Positions 54,401 through 62,702 are shown, counted from the stretch's first letter. The stretch is DNA of 64,000 nt from JABCPE02 sp963516675 (GCA_963516675.1 CAUQBH010000001.1:62001-126000), one strand, 5' to 3'. Numbers and translations are program-made. Notes: generated by a model not told the origin, from the sequence alone.

Positions 54401-55761
54401 TTTCTATAAATTTTAAGATTAGAAAGCCATTGCAATACTCTAAATTCCTGATAATAAGGATTTGATTTAGAAATGACTTTTAGATAAGTTTTTCTTCTCT
54501 GTTTTGTTTCTTTGTCAATACAGAAACGATATTCCAGAGAACAGCTTGATATATTTGATTTTTGGCTGCGCAGAGGTCTTTGATAGAAAATAATATCATT
54601 CAGGAACAAATGCACAAAGTCTTTTGAAGAAAGGCTGTTTTGGTGGATTTCATTATTTTTATACAATTCTCTTACGCAATCCACAAAAAACTCTTCCGTA
54701 AAAAGCTCTGGCTGAAGGGCTGTCTGTTTTTCTAAAATAGCCTTTAATTCCTCTTTATAGAACTTTCGTTCAATGGTTCGGACTAGTTTTCCTTTTATTT
54801 TCTGATTAGGATTTTGTAATAGATGGTCGTAGATATATTCGCCCACTGTTTTCTCTGAAAGAGTAATATTCTGCTCTGTCTTCTTTTTAAGTAAATTCCA
54901 ATCATCTTCGTTAGGCGCTCTGAAAGAGCGTTTTTCTTTGCCTTCTTTATCTAGTTTTATAGAACCATCCTCGTTTAGTTCTGTCGTTACTATAAAATCT
55001 CGCACCTTCCCTTTCCAATCTTCCAATGAAATCTTACTAGCCCTACGATATACCCATCCATTTTCTAAATGTATAGAATACCATATTTCTCCTTTATTAT
55101 TAGGCGTATCAGCTATTACATCTGTTATTTTTAAAGAATAAAATTCTACATTTTTAGTAGATTTTTCTTCCTCCTCACCTCTCAGCTGGTAATATCCTCT
55201 TTTCTGATTGAAATTCAGAATTATCCAGGCCAATTCTTCCTTACTGATTTTCTCCTGCAGAGCCTTTTTTCTTAAATAATAAATCGTCCAATCATAAGGA
55301 ATTTTACTCTCTTCGCCATTAGATTTTATATAAAACAACTGTGGTTGATGTTTTTTAAAATCCTCAACCATTTCATTGAAACTTTCTAAAAAGATAAAAC
55401 CTTCATTATTATAAGCCACTTTAGGCTCAGAATCTCCTATAAATTTACCAAAACGCTTTGTGAAGTCTATTTGTGCATCATAGTGAGGCGGCAAAAATCC
55501 TAACAAATGGAGAACCCTGTGCAGCCTTTCCCTACGGAGCAGATGCCGTTCTCTTAGTCGGCGTATACCGCGAAATTTTGTCCTTTCTGCCGTTTGGGAA
55601 ACTTTATTTCCTCTCTCAAACTCTCCTAAAATTCCCTGATCCATAGGAATAATTCTACTTCCCAGACCAAGAATTTTCCCTTTTTTATTATCAAAATCTT
55701 GTTCAATAAGCGCCCATCCAATAGAGTTTGAGCCTAAATCTAAGCCTAAAATATGTTTCAT
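51487..55761 (-). CDS. cas9: Cas9, type II-C RNA-guided DNA endonuclease (large form)
   Basis: 1424 aa, at the large end for II-C enzymes. RuvC-I ILGLDLGSNSIGWALIE has Asp8. The Arg-rich bridge helix spans about residues 59-85, and the REC lobe about 90-720. RuvC-II FKEIHIELGRELKK has Glu758. HNH YQIEHVIPQSRFFDDSLSNK has His845, Asn859 and Asn868, with Glu844 where many Cas9s have Asp. RuvC-III RIDHRHHALDALVVACATRS has His1041 and Asp1044. The PAM-interacting region takes the C-terminal third. All catalytic positions are kept, so it should be active. A -7 element (TAAATTTG, complement of 55785-55792) lies 23 bp upstream. PAM unknown. Confidence 0.98.
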   Translation of the reverse strand: MKHILGLDLGSNSIGWALIEQDFDNKKGKILGLGSRIIPMDQGILGEFERGNKVSQTAERTKFRGIRRLRERHLLRRERLHRVLHLLGFLPPHYDAQIDFTKRFGKFIGDSEPKVAYNNEGFIFLESFNEMVEDFKKHQPQLFYIKSNGEESKIPYDWTIYYLRKKALQEKISKEELAWIILNFNQKRGYYQLRGEEEEKSTKNVEFYSLKITDVIADTPNNKGEIWYSIHLENGWVYRRASKISLEDWKGKVRDFIVTTELNEDGSIKLDKEGKEKRSFRAPNEDDWNLLKKKTEQNITLSEKTVGEYIYDHLLQNPNQKIKGKLVRTIERKFYKEELKAILEKQTALQPELFTEEFFVDCVRELYKNNEIHQNSLSSKDFVHLFLNDIIFYQRPLRSQKSNISSCSLEYRFCIDKETKQRRKTYLKVISKSNPYYQEFRVLQWLSNLKIYRKEDDKDVTSEFISSIEDKETLYEFLMSEKEVSNKSVLEFLLMKSLREIYPFAKETELKKELKKEITKYRWNYVYEEENDNKKYPMNETGYEIRKRLKEVKNIPDNFLTKDIEYQLWHIIYSVTDKYEYEKALMKFAQKHNLDTESFVENFKRIKPYPSDYGAFSEKAIKKLLPLMRFGKYWNYSDISEPVQVRISDIINGVDNENIKTIVREKAEKHQLNQEVDFQGLPLWLAQYVVYGIHSEAADIQRWTSPSDLEEYLKGFKQHSLRNPIVEQIVTETLRVVKDIWEYYGKGEQNFFKEIHIELGRELKKTAEERNRMTREINENEETNLRVKKKLQEFFEDKSAENVRPYSPIQQEKYRLWLEQEERSPYTGQPIPLSKLFTDEYQIEHVIPQSRFFDDSLSNKVICEAAVNAEKGAQLGLEFIKKHGGEIIEIGLNKKVTILNEKEYKELVNKHFANNRAKKAKMLMEEIPEKMVERQLNDTRYISKFISQILSNIVRSPQEDDGVNSKNIIPCTGKITAALKQDWGLNDVWNDLILPRFERMNNLTQTELFTTYSEKYQKKIPTVPLEHTKGFQKKRIDHRHHALDALVVACATRSHINYMNNQHALDKHKAKEEKQNARIDLRTVLCEKKYNDNAEDKYNWTFKKPWNTFTQDVRSALEMIVVSFKQNLRVINKATNYYEKWVEEKGKKVKKKVKQEGINWAIRKPLHEQTVAGKITLERVKIGKGEMLTADRKFIDSSFDTKKISKITDTGIQKILLNYLVYKGSSELAFSPEGLEELNKNIYLYNDGKPHKPIYKVRSYEKGSGRFVLGERGAKSKKYVQGAPNLYFGVYQSKGKRSYATIPLAEVIERQKQGLTSVPELNEKGEKLLFSLSPNDLVYVPMESENIENIDFTNLSKEQRERVYKTVSFTGNQCFFVRQDVATSIVNKMEYSSLNKMEKGIDGIMIKEFCIKLKIDRLGNISKA

Positions 55762-55784
55762 TGGTATATCTTTACAATCGATAC

Positions 55785-55792
55785 CAAATTTA
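55785..55792 (-). promoter_or_regulatory. -7 element of the cas9-cas1-cas2 operon (TAAATTTG)
   Basis: Perfect TAnnTTTG on the minus strand, 23 bp before the cas9 ATG. No TTG at -33; the region is shared back to back with the tracrRNA promoter. Confidence 0.5.
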
Positions 55793-55816
55793 GTTAAAAT
55801 TTTCTTAAAATATAGG

Positions 55817-55848
55817 TTTGGAAATACGAAAGATTTGATATATCTTTG
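55817..55848 (+). promoter_or_regulatory. tracrRNA promoter (TTTG-N20-TATCTTTG)
   Basis: TTTG at 55817-55820, exactly 20 bp, TATCTTTG at 55841-55848. The start would fall at about 55853-55856, the first base of the anti-repeat. Confidence 0.75.
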
Positions 55849-55852
55849 CTAC

Positions 55853-55930
55853 ATATTTGAAAGCAACTCACAATAAGGATTATTCCGTTGTGAAAACATC
55901 TAGCGCCTCGACTATCTTCGGGGCTTTTTT
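55853..55930 (+). ncRNA. tracrRNA of the type II-C system
   Basis: The anti-repeat ATTTGAAAGCAACTCACAAT (55855-55874) complements the first 20 bases of the CRISPR repeat with 19 Watson-Crick pairs and one G-U. Then comes a GGA/TCC nexus hairpin in AAGGATTATTCCGTTGTG. A final terminator hairpin, GCCTCGA (55905-55911) with TCGGGGC (55918-55924), is followed by six T. It is transcribed divergently from cas9. Length about 78 nt. Confidence 0.93.
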
Positions 55931-55937
55931 ATTTCAT

Positions 55938-55968
55938 AAAAAAATCCCTTAGACTAAGGGATTTTTAC
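55938..55968 (-). terminator. Terminator of the sigma factor/membrane protein operon
   Basis: AAAAATCCCT at about 55940-55949 with AGGGATTTTT at 55957-55966; on the minus strand a T tract follows. It separates the operon from the tracrRNA. Confidence 0.75.
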
Positions 55969-55969
55969 T

Positions 55970-56605
55970 TTACTCTTCCATTCTGCTGAGTTCTTCATAG
56001 TTTTGTTTTAGTTTATGTAGCAGTTTTCCATAAACGAGATGATAAATAAATCTTAGGAATAAAACAAAAATGAAAATAATCATTAAAAGAGGAATAAACA
56101 CTATAAACGCAAAAAAATACAATTCTTCTAATTCTTTTCCCTCCAAAGTATTATATTCTATATAAAATGTCAATATCATACTGATGAAAAAAAACACCAC
56201 AATTTCTCCTAAAAATATTCTGATATACCATTGGATACATTTTTTCATTAGTAGGATTTTTTCCATCAGTTTTTTAGGGTTTTCTTCGGTTCTGATTTTA
56301 AAATTTAAATACAAAAGTAAACCAATAAAAACATATGGTAAAAGAATAGAAATTATATCCATAACACTCAAAATCCCATCAACAAAAGGAATGTCTTGAT
56401 ATTTATCTTCCGAAGAAGAAGAAGGCATTAAATACCCAATTAAAAACCAAAATCCCAGTTCCAATAAAGCAATGATAAACACCCATTTTGCGATGGAAAC
56501 AGACCTTTTTTTGGTCATTGCGAAAAGTTCTTTTTCTGTATAATTTTTGAAATCATCAGATTTATTTTCTTTCCAATCTTTTTTTAGCAATTCTAATTCG
56601 TCCAT
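55970..56605 (-). CDS. Four-span membrane protein paired with an ECF sigma factor
   Basis: 211 aa. A cytoplasmic N-terminus (MDELELLKKDWKENKSDDFK, then YTEKELFAMTKKRSVSIAKW) is followed by four spans: IIALLELGFWFLIGYLM, VMDIISILLPYVFIGLLLYL, IFLGEIVVFFFISMILTFYI and FFAFIVFIPLLMIIFIFVLF. The gene starts 4 bp after the sigma gene ends, so the two are made together; it may hold the sigma factor inactive. No classical anti-sigma zinc motif (HxxxCxxC) is present. Confidence 0.7.
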   Translation of the reverse strand: MDELELLKKDWKENKSDDFKNYTEKELFAMTKKRSVSIAKWVFIIALLELGFWFLIGYLMPSSSSEDKYQDIPFVDGILSVMDIISILLPYVFIGLLLYLNFKIRTEENPKKLMEKILLMKKCIQWYIRIFLGEIVVFFFISMILTFYIEYNTLEGKELEELYFFAFIVFIPLLMIIFIFVLFLRFIYHLVYGKLLHKLKQNYEELSRMEE

Positions 56606-56609
56606 AGCC

Positions 56610-57101
56610 TTATTTTTTGATGAGGGTTTTTAGTTTTTCTTTTGCACGATTCATTTTCACACGGGCGTTTCCTTCCGTTATGCCCAGTATTTCGGAAATT
56701 TCTCGGTAGGGCTTGTCATCCAGATACATCATGATGAGAGCTTTTTCTACATCAGACAGCTGGTGTATAGCATCATACATCGCTTGTATCTGTGCGGTCT
56801 GGTTATCGTTTTCTTCCGCTATTTTTATCTCGGGAAGAATCTCCATAGAGTCCGCAGGGACATCTCTTTTCCGCTTTCGGAATAGTGCTAGTGCGGTATT
56901 CAGCCCGATGCGGTAAGCCCAAGTGGAAAATTTGGCTTCTCCACGGAAATTAGGATAGGCTTTCCAAAGCTGAATTACAATCTCCTGAAAAAGGTCTTCG
57001 TGGTCGCTGGGATTGTCCATGTAGATTTTACAAATCTTATGGATTACCCTCTGGTTTTCATTTAGTTGCTTGATAAACTCCTGCTGCTGTTCGGCTTTCA
57101 T
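56610..57101 (-). CDS. ECF-type RNA polymerase sigma factor
   Basis: 163 aa. Region 2 is DHEDLFQEIVIQLWKAYPNF then GEAKFSTWAYRIGLNTALAL. Region 4 with its helix-turn-helix is MYLDDKPYREISEILGITEG then NARVKMNRAKEKLKTLIKK. It is short, as is usual for Bacteroidota ECF factors, and is followed 4 bp later by a membrane protein that is probably its regulator. Targets unknown. Confidence 0.9.
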   Translation of the reverse strand: MKAEQQQEFIKQLNENQRVIHKICKIYMDNPSDHEDLFQEIVIQLWKAYPNFRGEAKFSTWAYRIGLNTALALFRKRKRDVPADSMEILPEIKIAEENDNQTAQIQAMYDAIHQLSDVEKALIMMYLDDKPYREISEILGITEGNARVKMNRAKEKLKTLIKK

Positions 57102-57420
57102 AAAATGCTTTTTAAAAGTTTATCAAAGAAAAACCAGCCCAAAATAAATCCTTTCTCTTGGTAATCATCTCCACTGAATCTTCTTTATTTTGATTTGTTT
57201 TCATTTGTCTTGATTTTAATTATTTAAACTCTAACTTTTTTAAAATGCATTTTATACCCACATTAGTGCAGGAAATATTTTTTTCGTTACAAAAAATCAT
57301 TGCCAAAGCTATAAAACCTTGACAATGAATATTTTATTTTTTAATTAAAAATAAAAAAACATCTCCCCCTGCTCCAGCAAGAAATAAAAATCCCCAAGAT
57401 ATAATCTTAGGGAATGTTTT
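57102..57420. other. 319-bp intergenic stretch upstream of the sigma factor
   Basis: Apart from the weak lipoprotein terminator at 57390-57412 I see no ORF, RNA or clear promoter pair. A TAGCTTTG -7 match on the minus strand (complement of about 57303-57310) has no -33 partner. Confidence 0.5.
57390..57412 (-). terminator. Weak terminator after the lipocalin-like lipoprotein gene
   Basis: On the minus strand CCCTAAGAT and ATCTTGGGG pair with one mismatch, followed by ATTTTTATTT. Confidence 0.5.
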
Positions 57421-57894
57421 TTAGTTTTGTCTTACATAGAAGTGAACTTCTTTATCAGTAACTCCATCTCCATCCTTATCATATCTCCACTTTACAAGAC
57501 CAAGATTATTAGCATCTAGTAAAAAAACCTCTACTTCATACCCATCCTCATCTCCAAGATATATATGCTTTAAAATTTTAGCTGTGGAATTATATTCATA
57601 CCTACTCTCTTCATCTTCAACTGGCTTACACTCTCCACCACTAAGTGTCAAAAATTCCCTATCAATGCGTACCCCTTCTGCTCTAAACTCTATATTATCT
57701 TTTTTTGAACATTTACCAGGATGTATTTCATGTATTACAGAACCATCCGCTCCACTGATAACTTTTGCTATTTCATACCTCCATGTCCCTAGGATAGGAG
57801 AAACTGGCTCTGGTGCAATTTCATCTGTACCATTGTTTCTGTTACACGCTGTCAAACTAACTACTGCTACAGCAGCCAATAAAAGTTTTTTCAT
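57421..57894 (-). CDS. Lipocalin-like lipoprotein
   Basis: 157 aa. Lipoprotein signal ending VSLTACNRN (Cys17). Mature part ILGTWRYEIAKVISGADGSV, then FRAEGVRIDREFLTLSGGEC and LKHIYLGDEDGYEVEVFLLD, a small beta-barrel pattern seen in lipocalin-like Bacteroidota lipoproteins. It lies downstream of susD but beyond a terminator. Function unknown. Confidence 0.65.
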   Translation of the reverse strand: MKKLLLAAVAVVSLTACNRNNGTDEIAPEPVSPILGTWRYEIAKVISGADGSVIHEIHPGKCSKKDNIEFRAEGVRIDREFLTLSGGECKPVEDEESRYEYNSTAKILKHIYLGDEDGYEVEVFLLDANNLGLVKWRYDKDGDGVTDKEVHFYVRQN

Positions 57895-57951
57895 AATTCT
57901 ATAAATTTAAAATTCTTAACAAATATAGCATTTTATTTCCTTAAAAACAAA

Positions 57952-57982
57952 CCCGCCGAAAGGAATTTTCACCTTCAGCGGG
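57952..57982 (-). terminator. Terminator after susD
   Basis: On the minus strand CCCGCTGAAGG (complement of 57972-57982) pairs with CCTTTCGGCGGG (complement of 57952-57963) with one bulge; TTTGTTTTT follows. Confidence 0.75.
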
Positions 57983-57998
57983 CTATGGTTTTCATAGC

Positions 57999-59480
57999 TT
58001 ATCTCACTGGGTTTTGAACAATATTAGGATTGTTACTCACCTCACTCTGCGGAATCTGGAAACGGTATTGGTTATAGTCCGTAGAATAACTAATGTTAAA
58101 TTTCCCAAAAGTATGGTTAGAACCTGGGTAATCCCTCACCAAATCCACTCCAAGGCGTTTCATATCAAACCAAGCGTAGCCTTCGCCCCAGAGTTCTATT
58201 CTCTTTTGCAGAATAATTTCATCTATAAGGCTCTGTCCAGAGTTTGTGGAAAGTGTGTATCCAGTATCTCTCACAGAAGTAATATCATAGAGCACCTGTC
58301 TCGCCTGAGCTGTCTGCCCAAGTCTCGCCAAAGCCTCCGCCTCTATATAGTAAAGTGAAGCCGCTCTGATGTAGATATAATCCCCCTCAAAGAAAGTCAA
58401 ATCCTTGAACTTTCTGCTCACATATGGCGGATGGGTTTTGGTCTTTCCGTTAAAGGTATAGGCAGATGCCGTAGCTCCGTTGAACACTTGTTTTCTGTAA
58501 TCGGTGCTTGGGATTTGGTCATACAATCTTTTATCAATGATTTTATAAATTCCTGCTGCCCCTGCATAGCCTTCGTTCATGCTGTCATACATAGAGAAGA
58601 ACGAAGCGTAGTGGTTACCTATGTTTTTGGTCTGCAAAGAATTATCAAATCCCCAGATAATCTCTGGATTAGTTTTTAGAGAAAATCCTGCACCTGTATA
58701 ATCCGCCTGAGACATCAGCGTTTTGCCTGTTCGGGCTTCGTTAGCATAAGCTGCCGCTCTGGTATAATCTCCTATTTCAAGGTAAATATCCGCTGCAATG
58801 GCTTTTGCTGCTCTTTGGTCTATCTGTGCAATGTTTCGCTGAGTGAAACCATTCAGCGAAGTGATGGCGTTTTCTATATCACTGGTTATTTGGTTATAAA
58901 CTTCTGCCACAGTAGCCCTTGCTCTCGGTGTTTCTGGACTGGAAGCAGTGGTTACCAACGGAACTCCCAGCTCATTCTGATGACCAATGTAAGTAAGCGC
59001 ATAGAACCTTACTAAATTAAAATAACTATACGCACGAAGTGCCAAAAGCTGACCGTAGATATGTCGGTTTTCGCTGTTTACACCTATGCCCTCTATCTTC
59101 TCTATCAGACGATTGATATCAAAGATTTTAGAATAAAATGTATTCCAAACGATTTCGTTGGTAAAGTTATCGCTTTGTCTCGCTTCATAGTTGTAATATC
59201 TCCCAAGGTGCTGCTGTTTCGCCTGAATAAGGTCATTGGAAAGCAAATCAACTCCTGCTTTTATGGACATTATCCCAAAATCTGTATGTGTAGTTGTTCC
59301 ACCCGAACCAGGATTTCTAAATCCAAGATAAATTCCATTAAGGTAATTATTTAAAGAAGCTGCATCATCAGGAAGTTGATCTTCCCATACTAGTTTTGCA
59401 GGCTCTGTTTCTAACTCTCTATTGCAGCTTAAAAGTGATAGGGCAACGAATGCTCCTGCTAATATTTTATTTATTTTCAT
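57999..59480 (-). CDS. SusD/RagB-family nutrient-binding lipoprotein
   Basis: Surface lid of a SusCD importer. 493 aa. Lipobox ALSLLSCNRE (Cys19). SusD-type TPR-rich core with LRAYSYFNLVRFYALTYIG and a C-terminal SusD domain with YYIEAEALARLGQTAQARQV and ELWGEGYAWFDMKRLG. The ligand cannot be read from the sequence; no glycoside hydrolase or sulfatase genes accompany the pair. 14 bp after susC. Confidence 0.93.
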   Translation of the reverse strand: MKINKILAGAFVALSLLSCNRELETEPAKLVWEDQLPDDAASLNNYLNGIYLGFRNPGSGGTTTHTDFGIMSIKAGVDLLSNDLIQAKQQHLGRYYNYEARQSDNFTNEIVWNTFYSKIFDINRLIEKIEGIGVNSENRHIYGQLLALRAYSYFNLVRFYALTYIGHQNELGVPLVTTASSPETPRARATVAEVYNQITSDIENAITSLNGFTQRNIAQIDQRAAKAIAADIYLEIGDYTRAAAYANEARTGKTLMSQADYTGAGFSLKTNPEIIWGFDNSLQTKNIGNHYASFFSMYDSMNEGYAGAAGIYKIIDKRLYDQIPSTDYRKQVFNGATASAYTFNGKTKTHPPYVSRKFKDLTFFEGDYIYIRAASLYYIEAEALARLGQTAQARQVLYDITSVRDTGYTLSTNSGQSLIDEIILQKRIELWGEGYAWFDMKRLGVDLVRDYPGSNHTFGKFNISYSTDYNQYRFQIPQSEVSNNPNIVQNPVR

Positions 59481-59494
59481 AACTTTTTTAAAAA

Positions 59495-62443
59495 TTAAAA
59501 TTTAAGATTAAGACCTAATGAAACACTTGACAACAGATTGTATCCGTATGTCTCCGAAACTCCAGAAATAGACAGCCTTGGGTCGTAGCCTCTTCTCTTT
59601 GAGATTAGGAAAAGGTTGTTCCCCGTTACATAAATATTGGCATCTCGGATTCCGTAGTTTTCAAGGAAACTCTGCGGTATACCCACACTCAGTGTCAAAT
59701 CTTGAAGACTTAAATAGTCTGATTTCGTTAAGAACAGTGTAGAATTGGCATTTTGGTTAGAATTAGAAATATCTATTCTTGGCAAAGATGCTGTAGGATT
59801 TTCTGGCGTCCATGTGTTATGAACATCTCTATGGTAGTTAGAAGCATAGTTATCCGAATGCAGGAGCGACCTGTAGTTCTGGTCATAACCCCAGCCGCCC
59901 AGTTGATACGCAAAATTAGCCGATAGAGTGATGTTTTTAAATCTTATCTGAGTTCCAAAACCACCATAGACCTTTGGTATAGCAGATTTTCCTGTTTGGT
60001 AAAGTGTTGCTTCATCATAGTTGCTTGTAGTTTGCTTAACTGCGTTTCCATGGGAATCTACACCATTTTTATACCAAAGTGCATCTCCATTTCGTGGGTC
60101 TACTCCTGCAAACTCTTTCAGATAGTAAGCATAGCGGTCGCTGCCTTCTTTTAGTAGGAATAGCTCATCTGCTACTATACCATTTTCTCTTTGGGCATCA
60201 GGAAGTTTGGTGATTTTGTTTTTGTAATGAGTAAAGTTGGCATAGAGATTCCAAGTAAAATTCTCCGTTCTAATTACATCTCCGCTGATATTCACCTGAA
60301 CTCCTCTGTTTCTCATGTTTCCGATGTTTTCCAACTTAGGATAATGTCCCACATTAGAGAAAGGAAGCGCTGCACGATAAATCATATCAGAAACTTTTCT
60401 CTCGAAATATTCAGCATTTATAGACAATCTTCTGTTGAACAAAGCCGTTTCAAAACCAGCATTTAGGTTTTGGGAATTTTCCCATCTCAGCTTATTATTT
60501 CCAAGATATTCCGTAGTGACCACAGGCGTATCATTCCCAAAGTTTCTAATTTTGTATAAACTTTTATAAGAATAATAGATTCTATCCGTAGTACCTGGGA
60601 AGTAGAAAACATCGTTCCCCTGCTGTCCATAAGAAGCCTTCACTTTCAGGGCATTAACAGTCTCCGAATCCTTTAAGAAATCCTCTTTAGAAATGTCCCA
60701 TGCTGCCCCCAGTCCATAGAAAGTCCCCCATCTGTTTTCTTTGGAAAATACTGATGAACCATCTCTTCTAAGGCTGGCATTGAAGAAATATTTGTTTTTA
60801 TAATTATACAAAACTCGGGAGAAAAATCCTTCCACAGCGTAGTCGTATTGGTTTCCTGGGATTTCGTTCATTTTCAGAACATTATCAAAAACAGTAAGCC
60901 CTTCTAAGAACAGTTTTTCTTTTCTCGCCCCGAAATAATCGCTTTTCTCTTGGTTCAGCTCATGCCCCAGAAGAACGCTGATATTGTGCGCGCCGAGTTG
61001 TTTATTATAAGATAATAACTGCTGGTGGTTAAAGGCGTATTTCAGAGTATTGGATTTTGCAAGTCGCCCGCCCACAGTAGCCGTTGTCCCTCCCAAAGGA
61101 TTTCCATAAACAAGCTCTTGGGAATTGATAATCACACCACCAAAATTATAAGTAAAATCAAAATCTTTCAAGAATTTATACTGCACGAAAAGATTGGTAT
61201 TCACCGTGTTATTGGTCACTTTGTTCAAATCATACTGGCGGTTTCCCACAGGATTTTCAAAAACAGCATAAGACCTTCTCGCCCCATTTGGCCCTTTTCC
61301 ATCTCCGTAGTCATAGACAGCCCTTCCTTTGATATCATAAACTCTGTTATAGTCATTATCCCTCAAATACACTGGATAAAAAGGCGCGATATTTCTAGAA
61401 AACTGGAACGAGTTAGCAAAACTTCCTCCATCGCCCAGATTTTGTTCGCTGTTGCTGTAATTTAGATTAGCTCCGAATTTCAATTTTTCGTTAAGAGCAT
61501 ATTCCAAATTAGACCTTAAACTCAATCTTTTAAATCCAGAACCGATGAGGTAGCTGCGGTCATTGAGGTAGCCAAGTGAAGTGTAAGCCTTTAATTTATC
61601 GGTATTTGCAGTAAAGCTAAGGTTCGCTTCTTGGCGGAGATTAGGTCGGAATAATAGTTTTTGCCAATTGTCCTGATAAAGCAGTTTAGCATTTTGGTTA
61701 AAACTTCCATCTGGATTGATAAGCTGGTTAAACGGAAGATTATAAGCATTATATCCCAGCGTAGCGTTCATTTTGTTTATCGCCTCTGTATAGGCTTGGG
61801 CATCTGTTTTTCCACTTGCTTTTTCGCCTACACGAACTCTATTGAAGTAGGCCAAATAATACTCGGCAGGGCTGGTAATAATGTCATATTCTGGAGTCGC
61901 ACGGAAGTTAATCCCTGTTTTAATATCAAAATCTACATGAATCCCCTTTCTCGTCCCTTTTTTAGTAGTGATGATGATTACTCCGTTTGCTCCTCTTGAA
62001 CCGTACAAAGCATTTGATGAAGCATCTTCCAAGAAGGACAAGCTCTCTATATCTGAAGAAGGAATAGAATTGAGCGACCCAGGGTAAGGTATCCCATCCA
62101 AAACAATCAGCGGTTCACTAGAAGCGTTGATAGAGCCTATCCCTCTCATTCGTATACTCGGGCTGCTCCCTGGCTGCCCATTTCCCACAATCTGAACCCC
62201 CGCTACACGCCCTGCAAGTCCCTGCAAGACATTTCCGTTCTGTAACGCAGAAATATCCTTGGGTTTTAGTTCTTGGATAGAACCTGTGATTTCTTCTTTT
62301 TTCTGTTTCCCAAAGGCTACTATCACGACCTCGCCGATGGAATTTTCCTTGATAGAATCCTTCTTCTTTTCCTGAGCACTGAATGTCCCCACGAAAGAGA
62401 ACAACGCAAACAAAGTGCTTAATCTGACTATTTTTCTTTTCAT
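59495..62443 (-). CDS. SusC/RagA-family TonB-dependent outer-membrane transporter
   Basis: 982 aa with a signal peptide (RKIVRLSTLFALFSFVGTFS). The TonB-box region IGEVVIVAFGKQKKEEITGS follows almost at once, so the usual N-terminal carboxypeptidase-like (DUF4480/CNA-B type) domain is missing. The plug carries GNGQPGSSPSIRMRGIGSIN and the SusC signature LEDASSNALYGSRGANGVII. A long barrel ends NLLSSVSLGLNLKF. Its 5' region holds two leader-ORF/terminator units, so expression is probably controlled by premature termination. Confidence 0.95.
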   Translation of the reverse strand: MKRKIVRLSTLFALFSFVGTFSAQEKKKDSIKENSIGEVVIVAFGKQKKEEITGSIQELKPKDISALQNGNVLQGLAGRVAGVQIVGNGQPGSSPSIRMRGIGSINASSEPLIVLDGIPYPGSLNSIPSSDIESLSFLEDASSNALYGSRGANGVIIITTKKGTRKGIHVDFDIKTGINFRATPEYDIITSPAEYYLAYFNRVRVGEKASGKTDAQAYTEAINKMNATLGYNAYNLPFNQLINPDGSFNQNAKLLYQDNWQKLLFRPNLRQEANLSFTANTDKLKAYTSLGYLNDRSYLIGSGFKRLSLRSNLEYALNEKLKFGANLNYSNSEQNLGDGGSFANSFQFSRNIAPFYPVYLRDNDYNRVYDIKGRAVYDYGDGKGPNGARRSYAVFENPVGNRQYDLNKVTNNTVNTNLFVQYKFLKDFDFTYNFGGVIINSQELVYGNPLGGTTATVGGRLAKSNTLKYAFNHQQLLSYNKQLGAHNISVLLGHELNQEKSDYFGARKEKLFLEGLTVFDNVLKMNEIPGNQYDYAVEGFFSRVLYNYKNKYFFNASLRRDGSSVFSKENRWGTFYGLGAAWDISKEDFLKDSETVNALKVKASYGQQGNDVFYFPGTTDRIYYSYKSLYKIRNFGNDTPVVTTEYLGNNKLRWENSQNLNAGFETALFNRRLSINAEYFERKVSDMIYRAALPFSNVGHYPKLENIGNMRNRGVQVNISGDVIRTENFTWNLYANFTHYKNKITKLPDAQRENGIVADELFLLKEGSDRYAYYLKEFAGVDPRNGDALWYKNGVDSHGNAVKQTTSNYDEATLYQTGKSAIPKVYGGFGTQIRFKNITLSANFAYQLGGWGYDQNYRSLLHSDNYASNYHRDVHNTWTPENPTASLPRIDISNSNQNANSTLFLTKSDYLSLQDLTLSVGIPQSFLENYGIRDANIYVTGNNLFLISKRRGYDPRLSISGVSETYGYNLLSSVSLGLNLKF

Positions 62444-62473
62444 TATATATAGTATTGTTAATTTTTTACTTAC

Positions 62474-62507
62474 AAAAAAAGAGCTCCAGCATATTTACCG
62501 AAGCTCT
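62474..62507 (-). terminator. Leader terminator A, proximal to susC
   Basis: On the minus strand AGAGCTTCGG (complement of 62498-62507) pairs with CTGGAGCTCT (complement of 62480-62489) over 10 positions including G-U pairs. The loop has 8 nt and seven T follow. It lies 30 bp upstream of the susC ATG and would block susC transcription unless disrupted. Confidence 0.75.
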
Positions 62508-62544
62508 CATGATGATTATGAAGAAAACTTAATACTTTAATCCA

Positions 62545-62637
62545 TCACAAAAACTGCGGTCTTTTAGAAAGCCACATCATCATTCCCATCATTTGACAAG
62601 TTAGATTTTGGTTTTTATGATTCAGATTTATTAACAT
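62545..62637 (-). CDS. Short Met-rich leader ORF A upstream of susC
   Basis: 30 codons from the ATG at 62635-62637, or 15 from 62590-62592. The last 15 residues are MMGMMMWLSKRPQFL. It has the same ending plan as leader ORF B: five Met with a MMMW core, then a basic residue and PQFL-stop. The Met codons (ATGATGAT) can pair with ATCATCAT just before terminator A, so ribosome position could decide termination. Expression not proven. Confidence 0.55.
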   Translation of the reverse strand: MLINLNHKNQNLTCQMMGMMMWLSKRPQFL

Positions 62638-62669
62638 TTTAATTTTTAATTGAGATTTAGTTTAAACAT

Positions 62670-62702
62670 AAAAAAAGAGCTTCGGTTTTTGTCCGAAGCC
62701 CT
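62670..62702 (-). terminator. Leader terminator B, distal to susC
   Basis: On the minus strand GCTTCGG pairs with CCGAAGC around a 7-nt loop. The stem is extended by AG/CT with one mismatch, and seven T follow (complement of 62670-62676). Same stem sequence family as terminator A. Confidence 0.75.

Noticed and set aside
55762..55816. Second tracrRNA or anti-repeat close to cas9
   Set aside because: Only one stretch complementary to the repeat was found (55855-55874).
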